Assembly: GCA_958296005.1 (NCBI GenBank) | Contig: CATQHQ010000001.1 | Location: forward strand, 884,134-948,133 | Reading direction: 5' to 3' | DNA: 64,000 bases | Source: Longimicrobiales bacterium | Lineage (GTDB): Bacteria > Gemmatimonadota > Gemmatimonadetes > Longimicrobiales > Gaopeijiaceae | Part shown: positions 9,601 to 17,165 of the stretch, one piece after another | Layout: each line of letters opens with the position of its first letter | Position numbering within the stretch: position 1 is the stretch's first letter | Notes under the pieces: model-generated | Database searches by the model: none | Seen by the model: only the letters and a program-made list of their open reading frames with translations | What the model was told of the DNA's origin: nothing | Program-made: the position numbers and the translations under genes

Positions 9601-9687
9601 AGCTGGGTCGTCGGTCTGGGCGGTCGCGGCCCCGGAGAAGCTCGCCAGGACCGCGACCGCCAGAAGCGCGACGACGCGGCTACTCAC
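6634..9687 (-). CDS. Large exported BNR/sortilin-type beta-propeller protein with dockerin-like C-terminus
   Basis: The start is the GTG at 9687 (VSSRVVALLAVAVLA), which overlaps the preceding gene's stop as GTGA; the product is 1017 aa. A signal peptide ends near ATAQ. Residues about 60-720 hold repeated Asp-box motifs such as SDDQGASW, STDGGGTW, SGDSGATW and SADRGATW, giving a VPS10/sialidase-like multi-blade propeller. Residues about 730-960 form beta-rich linker domains. Near the end comes LDRLGNADGVYNLGDFLSW, which resembles a single dockerin-type calcium loop and helix. No sialidase active-site set is evident, so binding is likelier than catalysis. Downstream lies a coupled lipoprotein that could be the anchor. 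Confidence 0.88.
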   Translation of the reverse strand: MSSRVVALLAVAVLASFSGAATAQTDDPARRWAYFLEQRRSPGVGGLAARLQQARLQVLQRPILRQAGPPSAVEGSVWQPLGPRRIVDRQLPAAGRVSAVTLHPTDPNVIYVGGAQGGVWRSDDQGASWRPLTDAECSLAMGAVALDPVAPEIVYAGTGEQHFSGDSYYGCGVLRSTDGGGTWRRMGTQWFTNPGGWGTRIARMAVDPESAGSTTSTVVYAATQWGFFRSGDSGATWSMTLEGTATDVLVHPEQPDAVFAAVYGEGVFRSADRGATWERLEMGLDDGDGMVPARINLAQAHSDPNVLYASVHDDESGGLMGIYRTDDGGDAWTKLAAQEAGCGSQCWYDMALAVHPENPEIVYFGGVYLFRSMNGGLSFTGITGPPWTHVDQHVITTDPRRPDMVLVGNDGGVYRSMDMGGAWESLNTNLELTQFYQGVSIDPHGPWGLAGGTQDNGTLRAAVGERDWRFTWGGDGGYTAIDPVRPELWLENQWGGDYSGPRRIVGSGSPVRRANGIDLNDRALFIPPLVMDPFDPSILYFGTERLYRTGNRGAHWTVVGDAFAGELISAVAPALSDSAVVYVGTWGAVYATTDGGATWASGEPLPDRRVTDLAVHPRDPARAWAVVSGFGTGHVFVTDDFGASWRDMTGNLPDHPVNAILLDPDNPEQLFVGTDLSVFASPAPGRWERFGEGMPMVAVFDLATEPNAGMLVAATHGRGAFSLPVRAEVSAHMRVRDVSLELGVAGDPVSGAAVVRTYGTGWPTAEWTASHVGTPWLTLDAGTGRGFDSLRWTVDPQEAPGPGVHEDTIEVVAGAGDAAGATQVVVRLEAFDVAAVELGERVAGAASTIAGVAEWHHDTLAVRLRGPRASEATWTASADSLEWLELIAFAGGAGDPLAWRRSARELSAGQTRIAEIQVRVDGSAAPPVVFADTLRVGDQVSVDVAARTLIGGRTITLLQRAVLDRLGNADGVYNLGDFLSWRERCRSGGAICAVAAPPPATPGSGPGPARRSTGSGR

Positions 9688-10321
9688 CCAATGCCCTCGG
9701 CTCTCCTCAAGAGATTGAGGTGCTGGGCGGCTTGGGCCAGGCCGCCTTCGCCTTCGCCCCAGGAGACGCGCCCGTCGCCGTCGGCGTCGGTCCCGGAGAC
9801 GATGGCGTCGGCCATGGCGGCGATCTCCTCCGCCAATGCGCGAGCAGCGTCCATGTCGGAAGCGGCGGCGACCTGCTCCGCCTTCTCCAAGATGCCCTGA
9901 GCCCAAGTCACCACGTTCTCGGCCGAGGCCTTGACGTGGGCGGCGTGGGCTTTGACGGCGTCCGAAGCGTCATCGGAGTCGCCGGCCATGCCGATGTGGC
10001 GGGCCACGCCCTCCGCAGCCTTGACGATCCCATAGCCGTTCCCGGGGCCCCGCTCCATGCTGGCGTTCACCGCGTGGACGACATGCATGACGTGGCGTCC
10101 AGGTCCGCCGCCTCCGCGGCCAGCTTGGCGTGCTGGGCCGCGACTTCGGCTTCGGCTTCGGCCGCCGCCAGCAAGCCCATGTTGTCGGGCGTGTCGTTCC
10201 ACATCTCCGCCACATGGCCGACGTGCCTGTGGGCGGCGCTCTGGGCCGACGCCGTCGGAGCGAGCACCACCAGCAGAAGCGCGGCGACCGCAGTCGTGAC
10301 TACCTTGTTCGAGTTGGCCAT
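9684..10321 (-). pseudogene. Secreted helical EF-hand-like protein, disrupted by a frameshift
   Basis: Translation from the ATG at 10321, behind GGAGG, gives a clean signal peptide (MANSNKVVTTAV...SAQ) and an alanine/glutamate-rich helix, but stops at 10067. The same protein continues in the next frame, from HVMHVVHAVNAS through KASAENVVTWAQGILEKAE to TDADGDGRVSWGEGEGGL, an EF-hand-like calcium loop. The switch must lie at roughly 10085-10105. The second frame's stop overlaps the BNR gene start as GTGA, so the original reading frame clearly ended there. Both halves look well preserved, so a sequencing or assembly indel or a very recent mutation is likely. It is the first gene of the operon. 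The function is unknown. Confidence 0.7.
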
Positions 10322-10448
10322 GGTTCCTCCTTGTTGGCCGATCGGATGTCGAGAGATCGTAACTAGTACCGACTCGCAACGGGATCGGACAAGGCCGGCG
10401 GCGCCACTTCGCCCCCTACCCCCACAGCGCGCAGGAGCTGCCGAACCG

Positions 10449-11249
10449 ATGAACTCCGCACGCCGACGCTTCCACATCGCCCTCGTCCTCGTCGCCGCCT
10501 GGGTTGCCTTGCCCGGGTGCTCCGGCGACGCCGACTCCCCCCATTCGTCTCGAGCGCTCCTCGTCCAGCTGTTGGCCGACGGCCAGGCCGTGTTCGGCGC
10601 CTTCCCCGGTCCCTCGACGGCAGAGCAGGGCGCCGAACGGGGACGCAACCGGGAGCTGGACTTCGTCTTCTACTCGCTGGAGTCCGGCCCCTTCGATATC
10701 CCGACGATGGCGGCGTACATGGCCGGGATCGCCGAGGGTGCCGCCCCCGAGCCTCCGCATCCGCTCGTGCTGCGCGTGCCGCCGGTTCGGGACGGCGTGG
10801 AGCAGGCGCGGGCAAACGTCGCCGAGGCGGTTGCGGCGGGCGTGGCCGGGATCGTCTTCCCTCATGTGGAGTCGGGCGAGGACGCGGCCGCAGCGGTCTC
10901 GTCGATCGGCGCTGATTCGTGGCCCGGCAACGGCGACGGGGCTCTGGTCAACATGCTGATCGTCGAGGACAGGGCCGGGGTCGAGCGAGTGGACGAGATC
11001 GTCGCCACGACGGGCGTGAGCGTCGTCTTTGCGGGGCCGGGGGACCTTCGGCGGGCCTACGAGGGGGACATGGCCGCCGTTGAGGAGGCGATCCAGGCGG
11101 TGCTGGGGGCGTGCATCGCCCACGGCGTGCCGTGCGGGATCACGGCCGGGCCGGACGACATCGCCCGCCGGATCGCAGAGGGCTTCCGCGTCTTCATCGT
11201 CAACGATGCGGCCGCCGTGACTGCGGGGCGGGCGGCGGCGGGGCGGTAG
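10449..11249 (+). CDS. HpcH/HpaI aldolase-family lipoprotein
   Basis: The start is the ATG at 10449 (266 aa). The N-terminus MNSARRRFHIALVLV...LPGC is a lipoprotein signal (Cys24), which is unusual for a family of cytoplasmic class II aldolases. The barrel pattern is retained: LRVPPV (substrate Arg), GIVFPHVESGEDA, the metal-ligand Glu in MLIVED and the metal-ligand Asp in FAGPGDLRR. Canonical enzymes have a catalytic His in a D.EH.PFD segment; here the segment reads FYSLESGPFD, so the His and the preceding Asp are both Ser. It may be an exported, altered or inactive aldolase. It is divergent from the EF-hand/BNR operon. Confidence 0.8.
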   Translation: MNSARRRFHIALVLVAAWVALPGCSGDADSPHSSRALLVQLLADGQAVFGAFPGPSTAEQGAERGRNRELDFVFYSLESGPFDIPTMAAYMAGIAEGAAPEPPHPLVLRVPPVRDGVEQARANVAEAVAAGVAGIVFPHVESGEDAAAAVSSIGADSWPGNGDGALVNMLIVEDRAGVERVDEIVATTGVSVVFAGPGDLRRAYEGDMAAVEEAIQAVLGACIAHGVPCGITAGPDDIARRIAEGFRVFIVNDAAAVTAGRAAAGR

Positions 11250-11330
11250 CCCGAAGAGGACGCCCACGCTACGGTAAGCCGCATCGCCCGTTCGCAACCG
11301 CAACCGCCCAACCACCACCGAGCCGTCGTC

Positions 11331-13946
11331 ATGAGAACCCACCGCAGATCCAACCACGCCGTCGTCGTCGCCGGCGCTGCCCTCCTCGCCGGTACTGCCC
11401 TCCTCGCGCCCGCCGTCCCGCTGGCGGCCCAATCGGCTATTCCTTCGCCCGCCGAGTTCTTCGGCCACGAGATGGGAGCGGACCGGAAGCTGGCCCGATG
11501 GGACAAGCTGGTGGAGTACTACCAGCTGATCGGGGAACGCAGCGACCGCGTGGAAGTCGTGCACATGGGACCCTCCACGCTGGGCGAGCCGTTCCTCTCG
11601 ATCTTCGTGTCGTCGCCGGAAAACCTGGCGCGACTGGAGGAGATCAAGCGGATGAACGCGGTTCTCCAAGACCCCAGGGGGCGCTCTCGGGCCGAGATCG
11701 ACGCGGCCGTCGAGGACGGCAAGGTCGTCTTCGTGCAGTCGTACGCGCTCCACTCCACGGAGGTGGCGGCCAGCCAGGCGGCGGCCGAGATCACCTTCCT
11801 CTTCGCCACCCGCGATGATCCGGAGATCCGGGAGATCCTCGACAACACGGTCTCGATCCTCATTCCGGCGTTCAACCCCGACGGCATCGGCATCGTCACC
11901 GAATGGTACGACCGGTGGGTGGGCACGGAGTACGAGGGCGCGTCGCCCCCGGAGCTCTACCACCACTACATCGGCCACGACAACAACCGCGACGCCTTCA
12001 TGCAGAACACGGTGGAGTCCCGCTACGGGGCCGAGATCCTATTCCGGGAGTGGATACCGCAGGGGTACATCGACCATCACCAGATGGGACCGTATACGGC
12101 GCGGATCTATCTGCCGCCATACGCCGAGCCGATCCGCCCGGAGGGCGACCCGCTGGTTTGGCGGGAGATGTCGTGGTACGGCGCGCACATGGCGTACCGC
12201 ATGGAGGAAGCGGGCTTCGAAGGCACCGTGAACGCCGCCATCTACTCCGGCTGGGGGCACTTCGGCTTCCACTGGATCACGCCGTTCCACAACATCGCCG
12301 GGATGCTGACCGAGTCCGCCAGCGCCCGCTTGGCGACCCCGTTGCACGTGCACCCCGACCAGCTGCGGGGCTCGCGCCAGCTTCCCGAGTACGAGGCGCA
12401 GACGACGTTTCCCAACCCTTGGCCCGGAGGATGGTGGCGGGTCCGCGACATCGTGGATCGGCAGATCGTCGCGACGTTCTCGCCGTTGGAGATCGCCGCC
12501 AAGAACCGGGAGACCGTGCTTCGCAACGCCTACAACAAGGCGAGCCGGCAAGTCCAGCGGGGCCTCGAAGGCGACGTGAAGGCGTACGTGATCCCGGCCG
12601 CGCAGCACGACCCCCTGACGATGGGGAAGATGGTGAACAAGCTGCTGCTCCAAGGCGTGACCGTGGAGCGCGCGCCGTCCAGCTTCACTCACGAGGGACG
12701 CGTCTACGGCCCGAACAGCTATGTCGTGTCCCTGGCCCAGCCAAAGCGCGGGGTGATCCGCTGGCTGCTCGGGCGGACCTTCTACCCGGACAACAGCTAT
12801 ACCCGCACGGCCTCCGGCGACCCGATCCGACCCTACGACATGTCCGGCGACGTGATCGCAGAGTTCATGGGCGTCCAGGTCGATCCCGTCCGCACGCCCG
12901 TGGAGGCGCGCCTAGTTGCTGTGGAAGGGCCGGTGGCGAGCGCCGGAAGCGTGTCCGCAGGGACCGCCGGCTACGTGGTGGACGGCACCCTCAACGACGC
13001 CTTCAAGGCGGTGAACATGCTCTTCAACGCAGGGGTGGACGTGAGCCGCTTGGCTGGCGACGGAGCAGCTCGTGGCGACTTCGTCGTGGCCCCCGACGCG
13101 CCGCAGGCGACGCTGGTCGAGGTTGCGGAGGCCACCGGCGTGGAGTTCGCCGCTTGGGACGGCGACGCATCCGGTGGCCTGTCCAGCCATTCCATCGTCC
13201 GCCAGCGCATCGGCATGTACCAACGCCATTACGGCGGCAACATGGACGAGGGATGGACCCGCTGGTTGCTGGAGGAGTTCGGCTTCCCCTACACCAGCCT
13301 CTTCGACGACGAGATCCTGTCCGGCGACCTCCACGAGCGGTGGGACGTGATCATCCTCCCGGCGGACAGCAAGGAGATGATGCTCGGCCCCTCCGGCGAC
13401 GCCGCGGGCGGCCGGGGTCCCGACCCGGACGGCACGCCGCCCGAGTACCGCAGCGGCTTCGGCCAAGCGGGCGCAGCGTCGCTGGAAGCCTTCGTCGAGA
13501 ACGGCGGCACGCTCGTCACCTTCGCCCAAGCCGGGCAACTGGTGCTCGACGAGTTCGACGTGCCCGTCCGCAACGCCGTCGCCGGGATGTGGGGAAGCGA
13601 CTTCTGGGCACCGGGATCGACGCTTCGGGTGCGGGTGGACACGTCCAGCCCCTTCGCCTACGGGATGCCGGAAGAGGCTTTGGCGGCCTACTTGGCGGGC
13701 GGCCAAGTCTACGAGACGGTGCCCGGAGCCCGCAGCGCCGACGTGCGCCGCATCGCGACCTATGTGGACCGGGACATCCTCCAGAGCGGCTGGCTCCTCG
13801 GGGAGGAGGCGATCGCCAACAAGGCGGCGATGGTATCGGTAGCCCACGGCGAAGGCACGATCGTAATGATCGGCTTCCGCGCCCAGCACCGCGCCCAGAC
13901 CCACGGAACCTTCAAGCTCCTGTTCAACGCACTGGTAGGGCGCTGA
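11331..13946 (+). CDS. Exported M14-family zinc carboxypeptidase
   Basis: This 871-aa protein has a signal peptide (AVVVAGAALLAGTALL...LAAQ). Residues about 40-400 carry the M14 fold. ALHSTEVA supplies the zinc-binding H..E pair, FNPDGIGI and HDNNRDAF are family blocks, and YIDHHQMG is in place for the third zinc ligand. TESASA lies where the family's C-terminal catalytic block is expected. The C-terminal ~450 residues form a glutamine-amidotransferase-like or accessory region with ALHSQ-independent beta/alpha pattern (WDVIILPADS, GGTLVTFAQAGQLV). Exported relatives degrade peptides for nutrition. The gene follows the aldolase gene by 81 nt on the same strand and converges with the amidase gene. 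Confidence 0.93.
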   Translation: MRTHRRSNHAVVVAGAALLAGTALLAPAVPLAAQSAIPSPAEFFGHEMGADRKLARWDKLVEYYQLIGERSDRVEVVHMGPSTLGEPFLSIFVSSPENLARLEEIKRMNAVLQDPRGRSRAEIDAAVEDGKVVFVQSYALHSTEVAASQAAAEITFLFATRDDPEIREILDNTVSILIPAFNPDGIGIVTEWYDRWVGTEYEGASPPELYHHYIGHDNNRDAFMQNTVESRYGAEILFREWIPQGYIDHHQMGPYTARIYLPPYAEPIRPEGDPLVWREMSWYGAHMAYRMEEAGFEGTVNAAIYSGWGHFGFHWITPFHNIAGMLTESASARLATPLHVHPDQLRGSRQLPEYEAQTTFPNPWPGGWWRVRDIVDRQIVATFSPLEIAAKNRETVLRNAYNKASRQVQRGLEGDVKAYVIPAAQHDPLTMGKMVNKLLLQGVTVERAPSSFTHEGRVYGPNSYVVSLAQPKRGVIRWLLGRTFYPDNSYTRTASGDPIRPYDMSGDVIAEFMGVQVDPVRTPVEARLVAVEGPVASAGSVSAGTAGYVVDGTLNDAFKAVNMLFNAGVDVSRLAGDGAARGDFVVAPDAPQATLVEVAEATGVEFAAWDGDASGGLSSHSIVRQRIGMYQRHYGGNMDEGWTRWLLEEFGFPYTSLFDDEILSGDLHERWDVIILPADSKEMMLGPSGDAAGGRGPDPDGTPPEYRSGFGQAGAASLEAFVENGGTLVTFAQAGQLVLDEFDVPVRNAVAGMWGSDFWAPGSTLRVRVDTSSPFAYGMPEEALAAYLAGGQVYETVPGARSADVRRIATYVDRDILQSGWLLGEEAIANKAAMVSVAHGEGTIVMIGFRAQHRAQTHGTFKLLFNALVGR

Positions 13947-13959
13947 CGGCCGGGGGACG

Positions 13960-15708
13960 CTACGACACCGCCGCCGGCCTTCGCTGGTGCCAGTCGGTGC
14001 CCTGCTGGAAGGCGTGGGCGACGCTCAGGAGCTTGTCGTCCGCGAAGAGGGCGCCGATCAAGGTGGTGGTGAGGGGCATCTCGGTGGGGCTGTCGGCGTC
14101 GGGGTTGCGCACGCCGAAGTCGTAGGGGACGACGACCGCCGGGTGGCCCGTTTGGTTGGTGAGGCCCACGAGGCCGGAGCCGCTGACGAAGATGTCGAAG
14201 TCCTGCATGACTTCGGCCATTTGCTTAATGAGGACTAGCCGGCGGCGCTGGGACTGGACGAACTCCAGGGCGCTTACGTCCCGGCCGCCCCGGAACCGGC
14301 TCCGGCGACGGCGCTCGGCTTCGTCGAGGTCGTCCGGGATCGGATCGGGTTCGCCGTCGCGGGCGACGTAGAAGTCGAACGCTGCGGCGGACTCCACACC
14401 TAGTGCGTTGGAACGGCCGTCAGGCAGTTCGGGCATCGACTTGGGGTCGGCGCCCAAGGCCCGCAGCTGCTCCACAAAGGACTCGGGAGCGTCGTCGGCG
14501 TAGCCGATGCGAAGGGCGGCGAAGTCGGGCGCCGCGTCGAAGCGGAAGGGCGTGGTCACGGAGCCCGGGTCTTTTTCGTCGGCGCCGTGGATGGCGTTGA
14601 ATACCAGCGCGCAGTCGAGGGCGCTCCGGCACATGGGACCCGTCTTGTCCATGCTCCACGACAGGACCATCCCGCCGTAGCGGCTGACTCGGCCGAAAGT
14701 GGGGCGGAGGGCCGTCAAGCCGCACCGCCGGGAGGGCGACACGATCGATCCTTGCGTCTCGGTGCCGATGGCGAAGGCCACGCACGCCGCCGCGGTCGCG
14801 GAGCCCGGACCTGCCGATGAGCCGCTTGAGCCCTCGTCCAAGTTCCACGGGTTGAGCGTGCGGCCGCGGTACCATCGGTCGCCCCGCGCGAACTCCCCGG
14901 TCGCCAGCTTGGCCGTCAGCACGGCGCCGGCGTTCCGAAGCCGAACGGCGACTTCCGAGTCCTCTCGGGTGAACCGGGTCCTGAAGTCGGCAGCGCCCCA
15001 TGTGGTGCGCGTGCCGGACACGGCGAAGAGGTCCTTGATGCCGTACGGGATGCCGTGGAGGGGACCGCGCCAGTTGCCGTCGCGGAGATCGGCGTCGGCT
15101 TGGCGGGCCTCCTCGCGAGCCCGGCCCTCCAGAATGGTCACGGCGCAGAGGAGCACCGGGTCCAGCCGTTTGAGGCGCTCCAAGTAGATGTCGGTAAGCT
15201 CCTCCGACGTGATCTTGCGCTCCCGGATCAGCGCCGCTTGGCGGTGCACCGGGAGGAAAGCCAGCTCCACCTCGTCGGCCGGCGCCGCGCCTGTCCATGG
15301 CCCGATGGGAATCTCGGTCCGCTCGAAGGGGTTCCCGCCGGTCTCGTGCCAGAGCTTCTCCATGAGGGCGCCGGTGCCGCCTGGGTACGCCTGGAAGTGC
15401 ATCGCCGGGGGCTCGCCGTTGCCCAGGGGGACGAGCGGCGGCGCTTCCTGCGGTTGCTGGACAGGGGAGACGGGACCAACGCCGAACGCCGAGGCGCGGG
15501 ACGGGTGCGGTACGCTGGCAGCCCCAAGCATCTCCGGCGCGACGGCGCCCGCTGCCGCGACTGTCGCTGCGGCCTTGAGGAAGCCGCGACGCTCGACGGC
15601 CGCCGCCTCTTGCGACGGCTTCGTGTGTTGATGCTCCGTGCGGCTCTCGTGGCCCGTGCGGCTCTCGTGGCGTTCGCGGCTCTTGGGTTGGGGTTGCTTC
15701 TGGCTCAT
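13960..15708 (-). CDS. Tat-exported amidase (amidase signature family)
   Basis: The start is the ATG at 15708, with GGAGG 7 nt upstream (582 aa). A hydrophilic, repeat-rich leader is followed by a twin-arginine signal (ERRGFLKAAATVAAAG). The Ser-cisSer-Lys triad is visible: Lys in PYGIKDLFAVSG, the cis-Ser in SSGSSAGPGSA and the nucleophile in TETQGSIVSPS. The enzyme hydrolyses an amide bond to acid and ammonia; the substrate is unknown. The C-terminal part includes TNQTGHPAVVVPY, common in this family. It starts 1 nt after the MoaD-like gene's stop, so the two share an operon with the BNR protein upstream. Confidence 0.93.
   Translation of the reverse strand: MSQKQPQPKSRERHESRTGHESRTEHQHTKPSQEAAAVERRGFLKAAATVAAAGAVAPEMLGAASVPHPSRASAFGVGPVSPVQQPQEAPPLVPLGNGEPPAMHFQAYPGGTGALMEKLWHETGGNPFERTEIPIGPWTGAAPADEVELAFLPVHRQAALIRERKITSEELTDIYLERLKRLDPVLLCAVTILEGRAREEARQADADLRDGNWRGPLHGIPYGIKDLFAVSGTRTTWGAADFRTRFTREDSEVAVRLRNAGAVLTAKLATGEFARGDRWYRGRTLNPWNLDEGSSGSSAGPGSATAAACVAFAIGTETQGSIVSPSRRCGLTALRPTFGRVSRYGGMVLSWSMDKTGPMCRSALDCALVFNAIHGADEKDPGSVTTPFRFDAAPDFAALRIGYADDAPESFVEQLRALGADPKSMPELPDGRSNALGVESAAAFDFYVARDGEPDPIPDDLDEAERRRRSRFRGGRDVSALEFVQSQRRRLVLIKQMAEVMQDFDIFVSGSGLVGLTNQTGHPAVVVPYDFGVRNPDADSPTEMPLTTTLIGALFADDKLLSVAHAFQQGTDWHQRRPAAVS
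15636..15671. repeat. Two-copy 18-nt tandem repeat in amidase leader
   Basis: The 18-mer CCGTGCGGCTCTCGTGGC occurs twice in direct tandem. On the coding strand it encodes repeated His-Glu-Ser-Arg-Thr-Gly/Glu residues ahead of the Tat motif. The in-frame length suits slippage without harm. Confidence 0.85.
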
Positions 15709-15709
15709 C

Positions 15710-15988
15710 CTATCCTCCCGATACGGCTTGCATGAAGAGGACCGTGTCGCCCTCCGCGACCGGCCCATCCCACCCGTCCAACCACCGGGTGTTGACCCCG
15801 TTGTGGAAGCACAGCACGTGCTCTCGAAGCCGTCCTGACTCGTCGAAGAGGTGGGGCTTGAGGCGCGGTTCGCGCCGAACCAAGTTGCCGAACACGTCCC
15901 GCAACGTCTCGCCCGACGCCGACAGCTCCCGAACGCCGCCGGTGACGGGTTCCAGCAGGGCGGGCAAGGCAATGGTCACGGAGGGCAT
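15710..15988 (-). CDS. MoaD/ThiS-family ubiquitin-like protein
   Basis: The start is the ATG at 15988, sharing one base with the BNR gene stop (TGATG); the product is 92 aa. MPSVTIALPALLEP opens the beta-grasp fold. The middle holds LREHVLCFHNGVNTRW and VAEGDTVLFMQAVSGG. It ends precisely in Gly-Gly, the feature that lets MoaD, ThiS and small archaeal modifiers be adenylated and thiocarboxylated. No E1-like (MoeB/ThiF) gene or other molybdopterin or thiamine genes are near. Its partners in the operon are a BNR propeller and an exported amidase. A sulfur-carrier or protein-modifier role is possible but unproven. Confidence 0.88.
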   Translation of the reverse strand: MPSVTIALPALLEPVTGGVRELSASGETLRDVFGNLVRREPRLKPHLFDESGRLREHVLCFHNGVNTRWLDGWDGPVAEGDTVLFMQAVSGG

Positions 15989-17055
15989 CACTGGCTCCAG
16001 GCCGACACGTGCAGGATTCTCGGGAACGTCACAGGGAGGTTGGTCCAGCTGTCGCCCAAGTCGCTGCTGGCGTGCATCGTCCCGGACGTCGTTCCCATGT
16101 ACACGCCGGCCGGCTCCAAGTCGTCCACGCACATGGCGCCCCGAAGGACCGTTCCCCAAGCGTTGGCCGACGGCAGGCCAGCCGAGGCCGAGTGCCAGCT
16201 GTCGCCGCGGTCGGTGCTGCGGAAGACGCGAAGTGCGCCTCCCGCCGGCACCCGATGCTCGTCGCTCTCCTGCGGCACCGCAAATAGGGCGCTGCCCCCC
16301 GCGTCGATCACGATGGGGAAGCCGAACGCGGTAGGAAGCCCGTCCTCGTTGCGTTCCCAGAAGTCGCCGCCGTCCGTGCTCCGGTACATCCCGGAGTGGT
16401 CCTGGCGGTAGAGGCGGTTGGGGTTCGACGGGTCTTGGGCCAAGCCGTGCACGCAGGTGCCGATCCCTTTGTGCTCCTGGTCCTCCAGCACTATTGACAC
16501 GCCCGCGTTTCGGGGAACCCAGGTGGCGCCGCCGTCGTCGGTGCGGAACACTCCGACCGCTGAGATGCCGCACCACATCCGGTCCGGGTCGTCGCTGAAA
16601 AGCAGCGCGTGGCAGCACAAGCCGCCCGCACCCGGCATCCATCCCCCGCGAGTCTCGTGATCGTTGAGCCCAGGGACGGGCACCCACGTGCGTCCCCCGT
16701 CGGCGCTCGCAAAGAGTCCCGCTTCCTGCACGCCGCCGTAGAGGGTGCCCCGGTTCTCCTTTAGTGTCCAGATCTGTTGCAACCGCCGGTCGCCGCCTTC
16801 GGGGTACGCCGGTCCCTCGGCGACCTGCTCCCAGCTATCCAGATCGGGGCTCGCGCGCCCGTCCGCCGTTGCGTACACCGCCGGTCCATAGATGTCGCTG
16901 GCGACCGCGGCCAGGAACCGTCCGTCGCTGAGCCGGAGCCCGGCCGTGACTTTCCACCCCTTGAAGAACGGTCCGGTCACCTTCCACTCGCGCCGATCCC
17001 GGCTCGTAAGCCAAAACCCGCCCTTCGTCGTCCCCACCAAGAGTCGCACGCTCAC
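15988..17055 (-). CDS. BNR/WD40-like repeat protein, first gene of MoaD-amidase operon
   Basis: The start is taken as the GTG at 17055 (VSVRLLVGTTKGGFW), preceded by AAAGGAG at good spacing; the ORF's longer N-terminus is not propeller-like. The product is about 355 aa, the size of one propeller. Asp-box motifs repeat along it: SADGGRTW, TDDGGATW, STDGGDFW, STDRGDSW and SSDLGDSW. No signal peptide is visible, so it is probably cytoplasmic, unlike the other BNR proteins in the window. It is translationally coupled to the MoaD-like gene. The function is unknown; sialidase activity is not supported because no catalytic Arg triad can be identified. Confidence 0.85.
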   Translation of the reverse strand: MSVRLLVGTTKGGFWLTSRDRREWKVTGPFFKGWKVTAGLRLSDGRFLAAVASDIYGPAVYATADGRASPDLDSWEQVAEGPAYPEGGDRRLQQIWTLKENRGTLYGGVQEAGLFASADGGRTWVPVPGLNDHETRGGWMPGAGGLCCHALLFSDDPDRMWCGISAVGVFRTDDGGATWVPRNAGVSIVLEDQEHKGIGTCVHGLAQDPSNPNRLYRQDHSGMYRSTDGGDFWERNEDGLPTAFGFPIVIDAGGSALFAVPQESDEHRVPAGGALRVFRSTDRGDSWHSASAGLPSANAWGTVLRGAMCVDDLEPAGVYMGTTSGTMHASSDLGDSWTNLPVTFPRILHVSAWSQ

Positions 17056-17165
17056 CCGCTGCTCCTTTCCACCCGGTCCCTGCTTGGCGAGAAGCAAAGA
17101 TAAGTCCAGGAAGTTCCGCTCCGCCATTTGCCGAGCCCGTCAGCTGCGTGCCGCGCCCGTTCGGG

